Positions 34,781 to 43,087 of a DNA stretch of 64,000 bases are shown one piece after another. The notes beneath the pieces were generated by a model. That model was given only the letters and a program-made list of their open reading frames with translations, did no database searches and was not told where the DNA came from. The stretch's first letter is position 1. Every line of letters begins with the position of its first letter. The translations under genes and the position numbers were made by a program. Source of the DNA: an uncultured Muribaculaceae bacterium (GTDB taxonomy: Bacteria; Bacteroidota; Bacteroidia; Bacteroidales; Muribaculaceae); assembly GCA_910588065.1 (NCBI GenBank), contig CAJUPZ010000003.1:99391-163390 (forward strand), in the 5' to 3' direction.

Positions 34781-36679
34781 TTATGAAGCTGCGGTGAGAG
34801 TGTCGCCATTTAGCAGCAACAATCCTTCATCAAGCAGCGGACGCACCTGCTCTATCAATAACGGGACGGATATTGAAAGCTGCGCACTTATGTAGCCAAG
34901 GGTATGTCCTCCGGGTTGCGATGCGAGATAAAGTATTGAATCACTTAAATTTACCGCGGATACAGGCTTCTTTTCGCGACAAATATCACATTTGCCGCAG
35001 CTGCATTGCGGTTTTTCGCCAAAATATTCAAGCATACGGTTGACCCTGCAGCCGGTCGAGTCGAAGACAAACGATTTTACAGCTTCGATGCGCTTCTCCA
35101 TACGCTCCTTCTGTCGCTCATACACATCGGTAGGTATCAGGATATGCTTTGTATCCTCTCTCGCTGTCGGGAAATACAGGTAAGGTGTGTGGGAACGGGG
35201 CACATAATGCACAGCGTGAGCCCTGCCGAGAGCAAGAAGGCCCTGATATACCCGCTCCTGAGTCATATTCAGCCTGTCGGCAATCACCTCCTCGCTGATA
35301 TTGACATAGTCGGCGAATAGACCGGTATAAGTGCGGAGCATAAGCTGGAGCACCTTGTCGGCATCATCATCAACCCTGAGCGAATACAGCTCCTCCTTGC
35401 TGAGCAGCACCATCACTCTGGAACGCGCGGCTACCTCCTCGACATACTCCACCCAGCCTGCCCGTGTGAGCAGATGCAGCGCGCTGCGTGTCATCGCCGG
35501 CTGCATGGAGAACCGTGAGCAGAAAAGATTGAAATCAAAATCGCGCACGGTGCCGTAGCCCTCGCCCATGGCTATGTTGACAAACACGCACGCTTTCTCA
35601 TACACCTTTTTAATATAATCCCGGCTCGGAAAGGCATCGGAGATGCGCCGGCTCAGAATCCCTTTGTCATAATTTCCGGCAATCACCAGAGCAAAAGAGG
35701 GCTTGCCGTCGCGCCCCGCACGCCCTGCTTCCTGATAGTATTCCTCGAGCGATGGCGGAATATCGTAATGCACCACAATGCGCACATCCGGTTTGTCAAT
35801 ACCCATTCCAAAGGCGTTTGTGGCCACAATCACCCTGATCTCACCCGCTTTCCATTGCCGCTGCCGCTCATTCTTCTCCTCGATGGAGAGCCCCGCATGG
35901 TAGTGGGCTGCGGAGATACCCTCATGGCGAAGATATTCGGCGAGCTCGCGGGTGCGTTTTCTCGAGCGCACATACACTATGCCTGTTCCGGCAACCGAGC
36001 TGACAGCCTTGAGCAGCATCTCCTCCTTGTGCTCGGCCCGGCGCACTATGTAGGAGATATTCGGCCTGCTGAAGCTTTTTGCAAAAACCCTTGCGTGGCG
36101 AAACCCCAGCCGCTCCATTATATCCTGCGCTACCTCGGGGGTTGCGGAGGCCGTAAGGGCAAGCACCGGCGCCTGCGGAAACACATCGCGCAGCCGAGCA
36201 ATCTCCAGATAGGACGGGCGGAAATCGTAGCCCCATTGCGATATGCAGTGGGCCTCGTCAACGGCTATCAGCTTCACATCCATGCCCCGGAGCGCCTCCA
36301 CAAAGTTTTTTGAGCGGAGTTTTTCAGGCGATACATACAGCAGACGGGCTTTGCCGAGGCGGCATTTGTCCATTGCCAGCTTATGCTCCGCGCGGGTAAG
36401 GCCGGAGTGGAGATACACCGCCGGTACCGAGCGCTGGCGCAGGTTGTCCACCTGGTCCTTCATCAGCGATATCAGAGGGGTGACAACCACAGTCAATCCG
36501 CCGAGTGCAATCGCCGGCACCTGGAATGTTATCGATTTGCCGCCCCCGGTAGGCAGCAGCCCGAGAGTGTCATTGCCGTCAAGCACCGACGATATAATCT
36601 CCTGCTGCTGAGGGCGAAAGGAGTCATATCCCCAATATTGCTTGAGAATGGCGTGAATCGGCTGTGCGGAGCTCGTCAT
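34781..36679 (-). CDS. recQ: ATP-dependent DNA helicase RecQ
   Basis: 632 residues. Helicase motif I L-P-T-G-G-G-K-S, motif II D-E-A-H-C-I-S-Q-W-G-Y-D-F-R-P-S-Y near 140, and motif VI Q-E-A-G-R-A-G-R-D-G are intact. The RQC zinc site C-S-C-G-K-C-D-I-C lies near 565. The last 60 residues do not look like a classical HRDC domain and may be a small helical domain. RecQ unwinds DNA in recombination repair. The start overlaps the recJ stop by four bases; RecQ and RecJ act together in end resection. Confidence 0.96.
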   Translation of the reverse strand: MTSSAQPIHAILKQYWGYDSFRPQQQEIISSVLDGNDTLGLLPTGGGKSITFQVPAIALGGLTVVVTPLISLMKDQVDNLRQRSVPAVYLHSGLTRAEHKLAMDKCRLGKARLLYVSPEKLRSKNFVEALRGMDVKLIAVDEAHCISQWGYDFRPSYLEIARLRDVFPQAPVLALTASATPEVAQDIMERLGFRHARVFAKSFSRPNISYIVRRAEHKEEMLLKAVSSVAGTGIVYVRSRKRTRELAEYLRHEGISAAHYHAGLSIEEKNERQRQWKAGEIRVIVATNAFGMGIDKPDVRIVVHYDIPPSLEEYYQEAGRAGRDGKPSFALVIAGNYDKGILSRRISDAFPSRDYIKKVYEKACVFVNIAMGEGYGTVRDFDFNLFCSRFSMQPAMTRSALHLLTRAGWVEYVEEVAARSRVMVLLSKEELYSLRVDDDADKVLQLMLRTYTGLFADYVNISEEVIADRLNMTQERVYQGLLALGRAHAVHYVPRSHTPYLYFPTAREDTKHILIPTDVYERQKERMEKRIEAVKSFVFDSTGCRVNRMLEYFGEKPQCSCGKCDICREKKPVSAVNLSDSILYLASQPGGHTLGYISAQLSISVPLLIEQVRPLLDEGLLLLNGDTLTAAS

Positions 36680-38406
36680 TCCTTTGACGGACTTATTTCC
36701 TTGATCAGCAGCTGCACAGCGCCTGTTGCGGCATGGTGCTTATTGTCCTCGATTGTGAAACAGATGTCAAACGGCTTGCCGGAGTGGATGTGGTCAAACT
36801 TGTCGGCCATATTGAAGGCAATACCGTTGAGCACCTTGCCGGATGTGTCATCCACCAGCTCCAGCTTTATATGCTCGAGGTTTCGGCCAACGAGCTTGCT
36901 TGTGCCGAAGTCCATCACATTTCTGGCGCAGAACATCGGCTTCTGGTTGCCCGGGCCGAAGGGATTGAACTTGCGGAGTGTGTTCACAAATTCAGGTGTA
37001 ATCTGCGAGAAGTTTATGAATGCGTCGATATCAAGCAACGGGGTGAGCTGGGTGGGCAGTATGTGGTCTGTGACATACTCCTCGAAGCGGCGGCTGAACT
37101 CGGGTATATTCTCCTCTTTCATAGAAAGCCCCACAGCGTATGTGTGTCCGCCGAAGTTTTCAAGCAGGTCGCGGCAGGCATCCACAGCCTTGTAGATGTC
37201 AAACCCCTGCACCGAGCGCGATGAGCCTGTTGCAAGGCCGTTGTTGAGCGTCAGCACAACCGCCGGCTTGTAGTACAGCTCTGTAAGGCGCGATGCCACT
37301 ATGCCGATGATGCCGCGGTGCCAGTCTTTGTTGTAGATTACAATCGATTTTTTTGCAGCCACAGCTTCACCGCTTGCATCGAGAATAGCGTTTGCCTCCT
37401 CGGTGATGCGTTTGTCGAGCTCCTTGCGGTCCTTATTGTACTGGTCGATAGCCTTCGCCTTCTCGTATGCCTCGCTGCTGTCGCGCGACACAAGCAGCTC
37501 AACAGCCTCGCGTCCGCTCTGCATACGCCCGGAGGCGTTTATGCGGGGGCCGATCTTGAATATCACATCCGAAATTGTGATTTCCTTGCCGGTGAGGCCG
37601 CAGATACGTATTATGGCACGCAGCCCCATGTTTGGACCCGAGTTTATGCGCCGCAGCCCGTGGTAGGCGAGTATGCGGTTTTCATCCACCATAGGCACAA
37701 TGTCGGCAGCGATGCTGACAGCCACAAGGTCGAGCATACTCTCGAGGTAGCCCTGCGGCAGGCTATTGCTCATGGCAAATGCCTGCATGAACTTGTAGCC
37801 AACGCCACAGCCGCTGAGATGGCTGCACGGATAGGTGCTGTCATCAAGCTTGGGATTAAGGATAGCTGCCGCAGGGGGCAGTTCGTCATCCGGCACATGA
37901 TGGTCGCATATAATGAAGTCTATGCCTAATGTCTTGGCATACTTTATCTCATCGATAGCCTTTATGCCGCAATCGAGGATAATAATCAGTCGAACCCCTT
38001 GCGAAGCAGCATAGTCGATGCTGTGCTTCGATATTCCGTACCCTTCATCATCGCGGCTCGGAATATAATATTCGACATTGGAGTAAAAATTCTGTAGATA
38101 TTTGTACACGAGCGCCACCGCAGTTGTGCCGTCAACATCATAGTCGCCATACACCATGATCCGCTCCTTGGTGCCGAGCGCCTTGTTCAGACGGGCCACC
38201 GCTTTGTCCATCCCCGGCATGAGAAAGGGATCGTGGAGATCTCTCAGCGAGGGATGAAAAAAACGCTCCGCATCCTCAACCGAGGTGATGCCGCGCTGCA
38301 CAAGCAGCTCGCTCACCGGGGCGCAGGACGCATATCGCTTATCTAATTCTGTCTCTAATTTTTGCTCTTCTGTAGTAAGGGGTAAATAATTCCATCTACT
38401 TGTCAT
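36676..38406 (-). CDS. recJ: Single-stranded-DNA exonuclease RecJ
   Basis: 576 residues, normal length. RecJ is a 5'-3' exonuclease of the DHH family. Metal motifs are seen as D-Y-D-V-D-G-T near 82, D-C-G near 145, and I-C-D-H-H-V-P-D near 168; the DHHA1 part has G-G-H-T-Y-A-V-G-L-S. It precedes recQ with a four-base overlap. Its promoter lies about 190 bases upstream, leaving a long structured leader. Confidence 0.97.
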   Translation of the reverse strand: MTSRWNYLPLTTEEQKLETELDKRYASCAPVSELLVQRGITSVEDAERFFHPSLRDLHDPFLMPGMDKAVARLNKALGTKERIMVYGDYDVDGTTAVALVYKYLQNFYSNVEYYIPSRDDEGYGISKHSIDYAASQGVRLIIILDCGIKAIDEIKYAKTLGIDFIICDHHVPDDELPPAAAILNPKLDDSTYPCSHLSGCGVGYKFMQAFAMSNSLPQGYLESMLDLVAVSIAADIVPMVDENRILAYHGLRRINSGPNMGLRAIIRICGLTGKEITISDVIFKIGPRINASGRMQSGREAVELLVSRDSSEAYEKAKAIDQYNKDRKELDKRITEEANAILDASGEAVAAKKSIVIYNKDWHRGIIGIVASRLTELYYKPAVVLTLNNGLATGSSRSVQGFDIYKAVDACRDLLENFGGHTYAVGLSMKEENIPEFSRRFEEYVTDHILPTQLTPLLDIDAFINFSQITPEFVNTLRKFNPFGPGNQKPMFCARNVMDFGTSKLVGRNLEHIKLELVDDTSGKVLNGIAFNMADKFDHIHSGKPFDICFTIEDNKHHAATGAVQLLIKEISPSKE

Positions 38407-38588
38407 TTATATTGTTTTTTTATTATCTTGGTGGTGGTGAACGGGTTGAAACCGCTCACTGCGGAGGAGATACACCTGCCGCGGGCATCAGGCCGGGAGA
38501 AAGAGGCGCGTAGTCAGCACGCCGGCACCCTGCCCTGCAGGAAACGCAAAGACAAGTTTCAATGAAATTGGCGCAGTCTTTGCCTATA
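38407..38588 (-). promoter_or_regulatory. Long structured leader of recJ
   Basis: About 180 bases between the predicted transcription start and the recJ ATG. On the minus strand it is GC-rich and rich in hairpins. TGCC-CGC-GGCA occurs inside CCTGATGCC..GGCAGG, and CCGCTCAC pairs with GTGAACGG over 38437-38460. An A/T-rich stretch precedes the ATG. No open frame is convincing and no named riboswitch was recognised. Confidence 0.5.
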
Positions 38589-38594
38589 CTATCG

Positions 38595-38625
38595 CAAAAG
38601 TAATTAAACTATTGCAAAAAGGCAA
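38595..38625 (-). promoter_or_regulatory. Promoter of the recJ-recQ operon
   Basis: Minus strand TTG (38625-38623), 20 bases, TACTTTTG (38602-38595). This is a perfect Bacteroidota promoter arrangement and the best candidate to drive the long minus-strand run to ribD. Confidence 0.75.
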
Positions 38626-38659
38626 CACTGTTAAGGATATTTATATAAATAAGCAGAAT

Positions 38660-39760
38660 TCAGGAGCGCACCAGATGCACATCCATCTGAGGGAAGGGGA
38701 AGGAGACACCGCGCTGCGGCAGCTCCGCATATATGCGCTCTATCACGTCGTAATACACTGTCCAGTAATCATCGGTTCTTGCCCAGGCGCGCACTGTGAG
38801 ATTCACACTGCTGTCGGCAAGCTCGGCTATATACACTGCCGGCGGCGCTATGGGCTGGGATTCAAGTGCCTTGAGAGCTTCCTCTTTCTTTGCCCTGAGC
38901 GCAGCCTTGCGCTCTTTGCTTTTGTGCCTTATGCGGCTCAGCCAACCTCCATGCTCCTGCTCAGGCTCCTGGGCCGACTCGGAAGATGACTCTGCTGCGT
39001 TATCCTCAACCTCCGGCTGTGATGCCGCAACCGGTTCAACCTCCTTATGCAGAACCAGGGGGTGAGCTTTGATAATATCGAGTATGGCGGCTTTGGCTGT
39101 ATTGAAGTCATCTCCATATGATATGCCGATCGACCACTGCACACGCCTGTAGTCCTGCTTGGACCAGTTGTTTATACTTCCGGTGCTCAGCGCGCCATTG
39201 GGCAGCAGTATCGTCTTGTTGTCCGCGGTACAGAGCACTGTAGAGAATATCTGTATCTCCACCACCTTGCCGGCAAATCCCTGGGTTTCAATATAATCAC
39301 CCACCTTATAGGGCCGGAGCAGCAGTATCAGCACACCACCGGCAAAATTCTGCAATGTGCCGCTCAGCGCCATACCGATGGCCACACCTACAGATGCAAA
39401 GATGGCGACAAACGAGCTGGTGTTTATGCCAAGGATACCTATTACCGTGACTATCAGTATGAAATACAGCAGTATGCGCACAAGGCTCAGCACAAACGAG
39501 CTGAGCGATTTCTCCACACCTCTGTTATAGAGAATCGTCGCAACAACCTGAAAAAGCTTCTTTATAACGAATTTGCCTACATAAAACACAAATATCGCTA
39601 TAGCGAGGTGTATGGCGAACTCCACCACATCATTCACGAGACGGCTCATCATGTCGTCTAACGACATATTTTTCAGCGCCTTGATCTCTTCAGCGCGGGT
39701 CATGTTCACCGTGTCTGCCGGAATATCGGGCAGAGGTATCTGCAAAAAGGGTAATCTCAT
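38660..39760 (-). CDS. MscS family mechanosensitive ion channel with charged insert
   Basis: 366 residues from ATG 39760. Membrane segments at about 46-66 and 88-110, then the pore helix with F-A-S-V-G-V-A-I-G-M-A-L-S-G-T-L-Q-N-F-A-G-G, the Gly/Ala pattern of MscS TM3. The beta domain follows (R-P-Y-K-V-G-D-Y-I-E, L-P-N-G-A-L). Residues about 238-308 are an unusual insert: first acidic and Ser-rich, then very Lys/Arg-rich. MscS channels release solutes on osmotic downshock. It lies 7 bases after the clostripain-like gene. Confidence 0.92.
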   Translation of the reverse strand: MRLPFLQIPLPDIPADTVNMTRAEEIKALKNMSLDDMMSRLVNDVVEFAIHLAIAIFVFYVGKFVIKKLFQVVATILYNRGVEKSLSSFVLSLVRILLYFILIVTVIGILGINTSSFVAIFASVGVAIGMALSGTLQNFAGGVLILLLRPYKVGDYIETQGFAGKVVEIQIFSTVLCTADNKTILLPNGALSTGSINNWSKQDYRRVQWSIGISYGDDFNTAKAAILDIIKAHPLVLHKEVEPVAASQPEVEDNAAESSSESAQEPEQEHGGWLSRIRHKSKERKAALRAKKEEALKALESQPIAPPAVYIAELADSSVNLTVRAWARTDDYWTVYYDVIERIYAELPQRGVSFPFPQMDVHLVRS

Positions 39761-39767
39761 TATATTT

Positions 39768-40985
39768 TCAGAATGAATCCACTCCACCACCACCGGTGCT
39801 CGGACGGAAGTCGAATGACGGGTTTACGCTTACAACATCCTTCCACCAGCTTTGGTTGTAGTAGCCGCCTACATACACATCCGAGGTTGAGTGGACAACA
39901 TAACAGCCGAGGCCGGTAAACTCGCTCATATCAAGTCCGTAGCTCACCGGAGTGGAGCCATAGTATGTCACCACCTTTTTGTAAGCCTCGTTCCATGCCG
40001 CTTTCAGATCCTCGTCATATTCAAGGAAGTTCATGTAGTGGCCCATATCGTTTGTGTGCGAGTTAGTGCCGGTGCGACGATACAGAGGCACACCGACATA
40101 GCTGTAGCCGGCACACACTCCTGTTTCGTTGATAGTTCTTGTTATGGCCGCCAGCTCATCAAGAGCAGCTGTGTTTATCACCGATATGGTGCACGAATTG
40201 TTTGTGGCGTTGGTATCGTAAAGATAATAGTTCAGAGTATTTTGGGCAACATCCGCCGCCGTGCTGTTGTCGGCAAACATAGCCGGGATATTGACCTCGT
40301 AAGGCATACCCTCGATAGGCAGCTCGGTGGCCGAGGCCACAATCTCCTTGGCGGCATGGCGCAGCTCGTATGCAACCTCCACACAGCCCATGAAGCAACA
40401 GTCGAAGTATATCACATCAAAGCGATTCTCGCCGAGAGCCTTGGCAAGGCTGGTAATCTTCATTTCATAACGCTGGGGGTGGACATCCTGCCCGAAAGAC
40501 TGAGGGGCGGGAGCGGCTGCGGAGCGGGAATCTGCCGATTCTATCCACCCTGTGCCGTGGCTCCACATCACAAGCCAGTTTTTGGGTGCCGGAGCGGCGG
40601 CTGCCGCGTCATCAAACACTCCGCTCATAAAATCCGGTTCAAGCGAAGAGCCTGCCTCCTCATATGTTTTCAGAACCTCGACACCGGTTTCTGTAATTTC
40701 GAGAAGCTGCGGAGCAACATCCACCTCGTAGGGGTCATAAAAAACAAGCAGACGGCCACCGTTGAGTCCTCCGTTGTTTACAGCAGTCTGCATATCCGCG
40801 AGGTTGCGGGTGTCTACCATAACTCCCGAGCTGCCAAGATTGTTGTCAGCCACCATATACACCAGCACGGTGCACTTCGGTTCCTGTATCACAGGCTCCG
40901 GTTCCTCAGAATCAGAGCATGAGCTGAGAGCCATACAGACCCCCACGCACAACATTGCTATATAGCCAAATACACTTTTTTTCAT
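39768..40985 (-). CDS. Clostripain (C11) family lipoprotein peptidase
   Basis: 405 residues. Signal peptide with lipobox M-A-L-S-S-C (Cys23). Domain start C-T-V-L-V-Y-M-V-A-D-N-N-L near 38 is typical of the C11 family. Catalytic His143 lies in M-W-S-H-G-T-G-W and the nucleophile in F-D-C-C-F-M-G (Cys197; family form F-D-A-C). Such proteases cleave after Arg or Lys; several are secreted by gut Bacteroidales. It heads a two-gene operon with the MscS channel. Confidence 0.92.
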   Translation of the reverse strand: MKKSVFGYIAMLCVGVCMALSSCSDSEEPEPVIQEPKCTVLVYMVADNNLGSSGVMVDTRNLADMQTAVNNGGLNGGRLLVFYDPYEVDVAPQLLEITETGVEVLKTYEEAGSSLEPDFMSGVFDDAAAAAPAPKNWLVMWSHGTGWIESADSRSAAAPAPQSFGQDVHPQRYEMKITSLAKALGENRFDVIYFDCCFMGCVEVAYELRHAAKEIVASATELPIEGMPYEVNIPAMFADNSTAADVAQNTLNYYLYDTNATNNSCTISVINTAALDELAAITRTINETGVCAGYSYVGVPLYRRTGTNSHTNDMGHYMNFLEYDEDLKAAWNEAYKKVVTYYGSTPVSYGLDMSEFTGLGCYVVHSTSDVYVGGYYNQSWWKDVVSVNPSFDFRPSTGGGGVDSF

Positions 40986-40992
40986 GATGTTG

Positions 40993-41025
40993 CAAAATTA
41001 CAGATTTTTCGGCAATTCCAACAAA
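40993..41025 (-). promoter_or_regulatory. Promoter of the clostripain-mscS operon
   Basis: Minus strand TTTG (41025-41022), 21 bases, TAATTTTG (41000-40993). The -7 box ends seven bases before the ATG at 40985, so the mRNA is expected to start at or next to the start codon. Confidence 0.75.
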
Positions 41026-41124
41026 TTGCGCGGATTCTTTTAAAAAAACGCGCACATATTTCCTTTATTTTTCATTTTATATAAAAAAAATCCTTAAACC
41101 CTCATTTCTTTTCATTATTTATTT

Positions 41125-41132
41125 TAACTTTG
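41125..41132 (+). promoter_or_regulatory. Promoter -7 box of the ROK kinase gene
   Basis: TAACTTTG, exact -7 match, 40 bases before the ATG at 41173. Upstream 41035-41124 is extremely A/T-rich and could act like an UP element; no TTG at the -33 spacing. Confidence 0.6.
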
Positions 41133-41172
41133 CGACAATTAATATCCACATCTAACAAAACCTTAAACTAAA

Positions 41173-42195
41173 ATGGTAAACAGCAAGCCTTATGTGATAG
41201 GCATTGACATGGGTGGCACCAATACCGTGTTCGGCATCGTGGATGCAAGAGGTATCGTGCTCACCAGCGATTCTATCAAAACCCGTAAACATTCCAACAT
41301 CAATGACTACATTGATGAGCTGTACACCGAAACCATGCGACTCGTCAAAGCTATCGGTGCCGAAGACAAAATTTACGGTATCGGCGTGGGAGCCCCCAAC
41401 GCCAACTATTTCACCGGCATGATTGAGGACGGCGTGAACCTGCCCTGGCCCACACCGGTGCCCTTCGCCCAGCTGCTTAGCGAAAAATTCGGCATACCGG
41501 TAGCCATTACAAACGATGCCAACGCCGCCGCTATCGGCGAGATGACCTACGGCGCAGCCCGCGGCCTCAAAGATTTCATCATGATCACTCTCGGCACCGG
41601 TGTCGGAAGCGGCATTGTCATCAACGGACAGCTCGTTTACGGCCATGACGGCTTCGCCGGCGAGCTCGGCCATGTTATTGTGAAAAGAAACAACGGACGC
41701 CTGTGTGGCTGCGGCCGCGCCGGATGTCTCGAAACATACTGCTCGGCAACAGGTGTGAGCCGCACCGCACGCGAATTCCTTGAGATACGCACCGAGCCCT
41801 CCACACTCCGCGACATCCCCGTCGACGCGATTACATCCAAGGATGTTTACGACGCAGCTATGGCCGGCGACAAGATTGCCAAGGATATCTTTGAATACAC
41901 CGGCGAGATTCTCGGCGAAGCGCTCGCTGACTTCACAGCATTCTCATCTCCCGAGGCTTTTGTGCTCTTCGGTGGCCTTGCCAAAGCCGGCGACTTGATT
42001 ATGCGCCCGCTCATAAACGCCATGGAGAAAAATATGCTCAGCATATACAAGGGCAAAGTGAAAGTGCTCCTTTCCGAACTCAAGGAAGCCGATGCCGCAA
42101 TCCTCGGCGCAAGCGCCCTCGGATGGGAAGCCAAACCCCCGACAACAACCCTCGCAGCGCCCGCAACAGCAGCCCCCGTCGCCCCGCAGGCTTAA
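41173..42195 (+). CDS. ROK family sugar kinase (glucokinase-like)
   Basis: 340 residues. The ATP-binding start G-I-D-M-G-G-T-N-T-V-F-G near residue 10, the E-L-G-H-V motif near 162, and the ROK zinc motif C-G-C-G-R-A-G-C-L-E-T-Y near 175 are all present. N-D-A-N-A-A marks the sugar site. Glucokinase or N-acetylmannosamine kinase activity is possible; glucokinase is the usual annotation for Bacteroidales members of this length. The C-terminus ends in an Ala/Pro/Thr-rich tail. It is a single-gene unit with its own promoter and a strong terminator. Confidence 0.92.
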   Translation: MVNSKPYVIGIDMGGTNTVFGIVDARGIVLTSDSIKTRKHSNINDYIDELYTETMRLVKAIGAEDKIYGIGVGAPNANYFTGMIEDGVNLPWPTPVPFAQLLSEKFGIPVAITNDANAAAIGEMTYGAARGLKDFIMITLGTGVGSGIVINGQLVYGHDGFAGELGHVIVKRNNGRLCGCGRAGCLETYCSATGVSRTAREFLEIRTEPSTLRDIPVDAITSKDVYDAAMAGDKIAKDIFEYTGEILGEALADFTAFSSPEAFVLFGGLAKAGDLIMRPLINAMEKNMLSIYKGKVKVLLSELKEADAAILGASALGWEAKPPTTTLAAPATAAPVAPQA

Positions 42196-42226
42196 TCCAA
42201 GGTCAATACACCTTAATTATATATAG

Positions 42227-42260
42227 ATACTCCGCAGGACACCCTGCGGAGTATTTTTTT
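42227..42260 (+). terminator. Strong rho-independent terminator of the ROK kinase gene
   Basis: ATACTCCGCAGG (42227-42238) pairs perfectly with CCTGCGGAGTAT (42243-42254), four-base loop, then a T run. Confidence 0.9.
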
Positions 42261-42433
42261 ACACTCATTTGGCAGTGAGTTGCCGGGTGATAGCTACTTT
42301 CCTACCACCCACACACCGCGGGTGATGAGTGCAGCATGTGCGTCCCCCACGCCACAGCATGGTGCACAGGCAGATAGCCCCCATGAGGTAATTTCCACCC
42401 GCGGAGAGCGGGTGGTCAGACAATAGCGTGGCG

Positions 42434-42456
42434 GTGGAGCGAAGCGACACCCCACG
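42434..42456. repeat. Left arm of 23-base perfect inverted repeat (partner 42705-42727)
   Basis: The 23 bases beginning GTGGAGCGAAGCGACACC recur as an exact reverse complement at 42705-42727. A second pair in the same order, GGTCGCGAGAAAG (42495-42507) and CTTTCTCGCGACC (42733-42745), follows. The arrangement A-B-A'-B' is not nested. Confidence 0.9.
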
Positions 42457-42523
42457 TTAAGCACATCCCCCAAAATAAGACCCGCGGTGAGCGCGGTCGC
42501 GAGAAAGCCACACCCTCTAACGT

Positions 42524-42648
42524 GGCGTCGGAGACGTCTGAGCGCAGGATGCGCGATGTGATATGCAACCCCTGCACGAGCGCACAGCGCGAGGCCTGGG
42601 GTCTGATAGCTCCCTCTCCTCCTCTGAGCCTCGCGAGAGGCGATGTCA
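42524..42648. repeat. Direct repeat copy 1 (about 125 bases)
   Basis: The first 36 bases (42524-42559, starting GGCGTCGGAGACGTCTGAGC) are identical to 42898-42933. Shared blocks CAGCGCGAGGCCTGGGG (42585-42601) and GAGCCTCGCGA (42626-42636) recur at the same offset of 373-374 bases. The identical part contains an AGACGTCT palindrome and a GCGCA-GGA-TGCGC hairpin. Confidence 0.9.
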
Positions 42649-42704
42649 TGCGAGCTTCTCGCGACCCCCTCACAGGGGTCTTATGGGATTGGGGGCGACC
42701 TGGT

Positions 42705-42727
42705 CGTGGGGTGTCGCTTCGCTCCAC
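42705..42727. repeat. Right arm of the 23-base inverted repeat
   Basis: Exact reverse complement of 42434-42456, followed six bases later by the second inverted partner at 42733-42745. Confidence 0.9.
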
Positions 42728-42897
42728 ACCCACTTTCTCGCGACCGGCTCCCCGCCGGTCTGACCGAATTCGCCACACAGTGATGAGCGCCCGGAGGGTG
42801 CGATTATTTTGTTAACCGTGCACGTAGTGCGCGGATTATAAACTACATACATAGATGGTGCCGGAGGTACCACACATTCTCGGCCCATTTGCATTTT

Positions 42898-43020
42898 GGC
42901 GTCGGAGACGTCTGAGCGCAGGATGCGCGATGTCATGGATATCCCCGGCACGAGCACGCAGCGCGAGGCCTGGGGGAAGCGACCACCCTCTCCCCTCGGA
43001 GCCTCGCGAAAGGCGATGTT
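42898..43020. repeat. Direct repeat copy 2 (about 125 bases)
   Basis: Second copy of the element at 42524. It begins with the same 36 bases, then diverges, with matching blocks at 42959-42975 and 42999-43009. It ends in a C-rich stretch before the tandem repeat. Confidence 0.9.
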
Positions 43021-43043
43021 ATGAGAACTTCCCCTCCCCCCAT

Positions 43044-43087
43044 CTAAAAACTCACAACTAAAAACTCACAACTAAAAACTAAAAACC
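43044..43087 (+). repeat. 14-base tandem repeat before gltX
   Basis: CTAAAAACTCACAA occurs at 43044-43057 and 43058-43071, followed by a partial, altered third copy (CTAAAAACTAAAAACC). It lies directly upstream of the gltX -7 box, in the place of the -33 element. Confidence 0.85.

Noticed and set aside
38430..38560. Faint resemblance of the recJ leader to a TPP riboswitch (GCTGA and CCTGAT pieces)
   Set aside because: The CTGAGA core and the GCG-AGGGA part are missing, spacing is wrong, and recJ is not a thiamine gene.
39891..40922. 343-codon open frame antisense to the clostripain gene
   Set aside because: The opposite strand encodes a complete protease with signal peptide and catalytic residues; the antisense product has no recognisable feature.
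42416..42957. Three open frames of 95-120 codons on both strands in the repeat block
   Set aside because: They lie inside duplicated and palindromic DNA, overlap one another on both strands, have Arg/Pro/Ser-rich low-quality sequence and no promoter or start context.
43044..43087. CRISPR-like repeat
   Set aside because: The unit is 14 bases, directly abutting, with no spacers and no cas genes.
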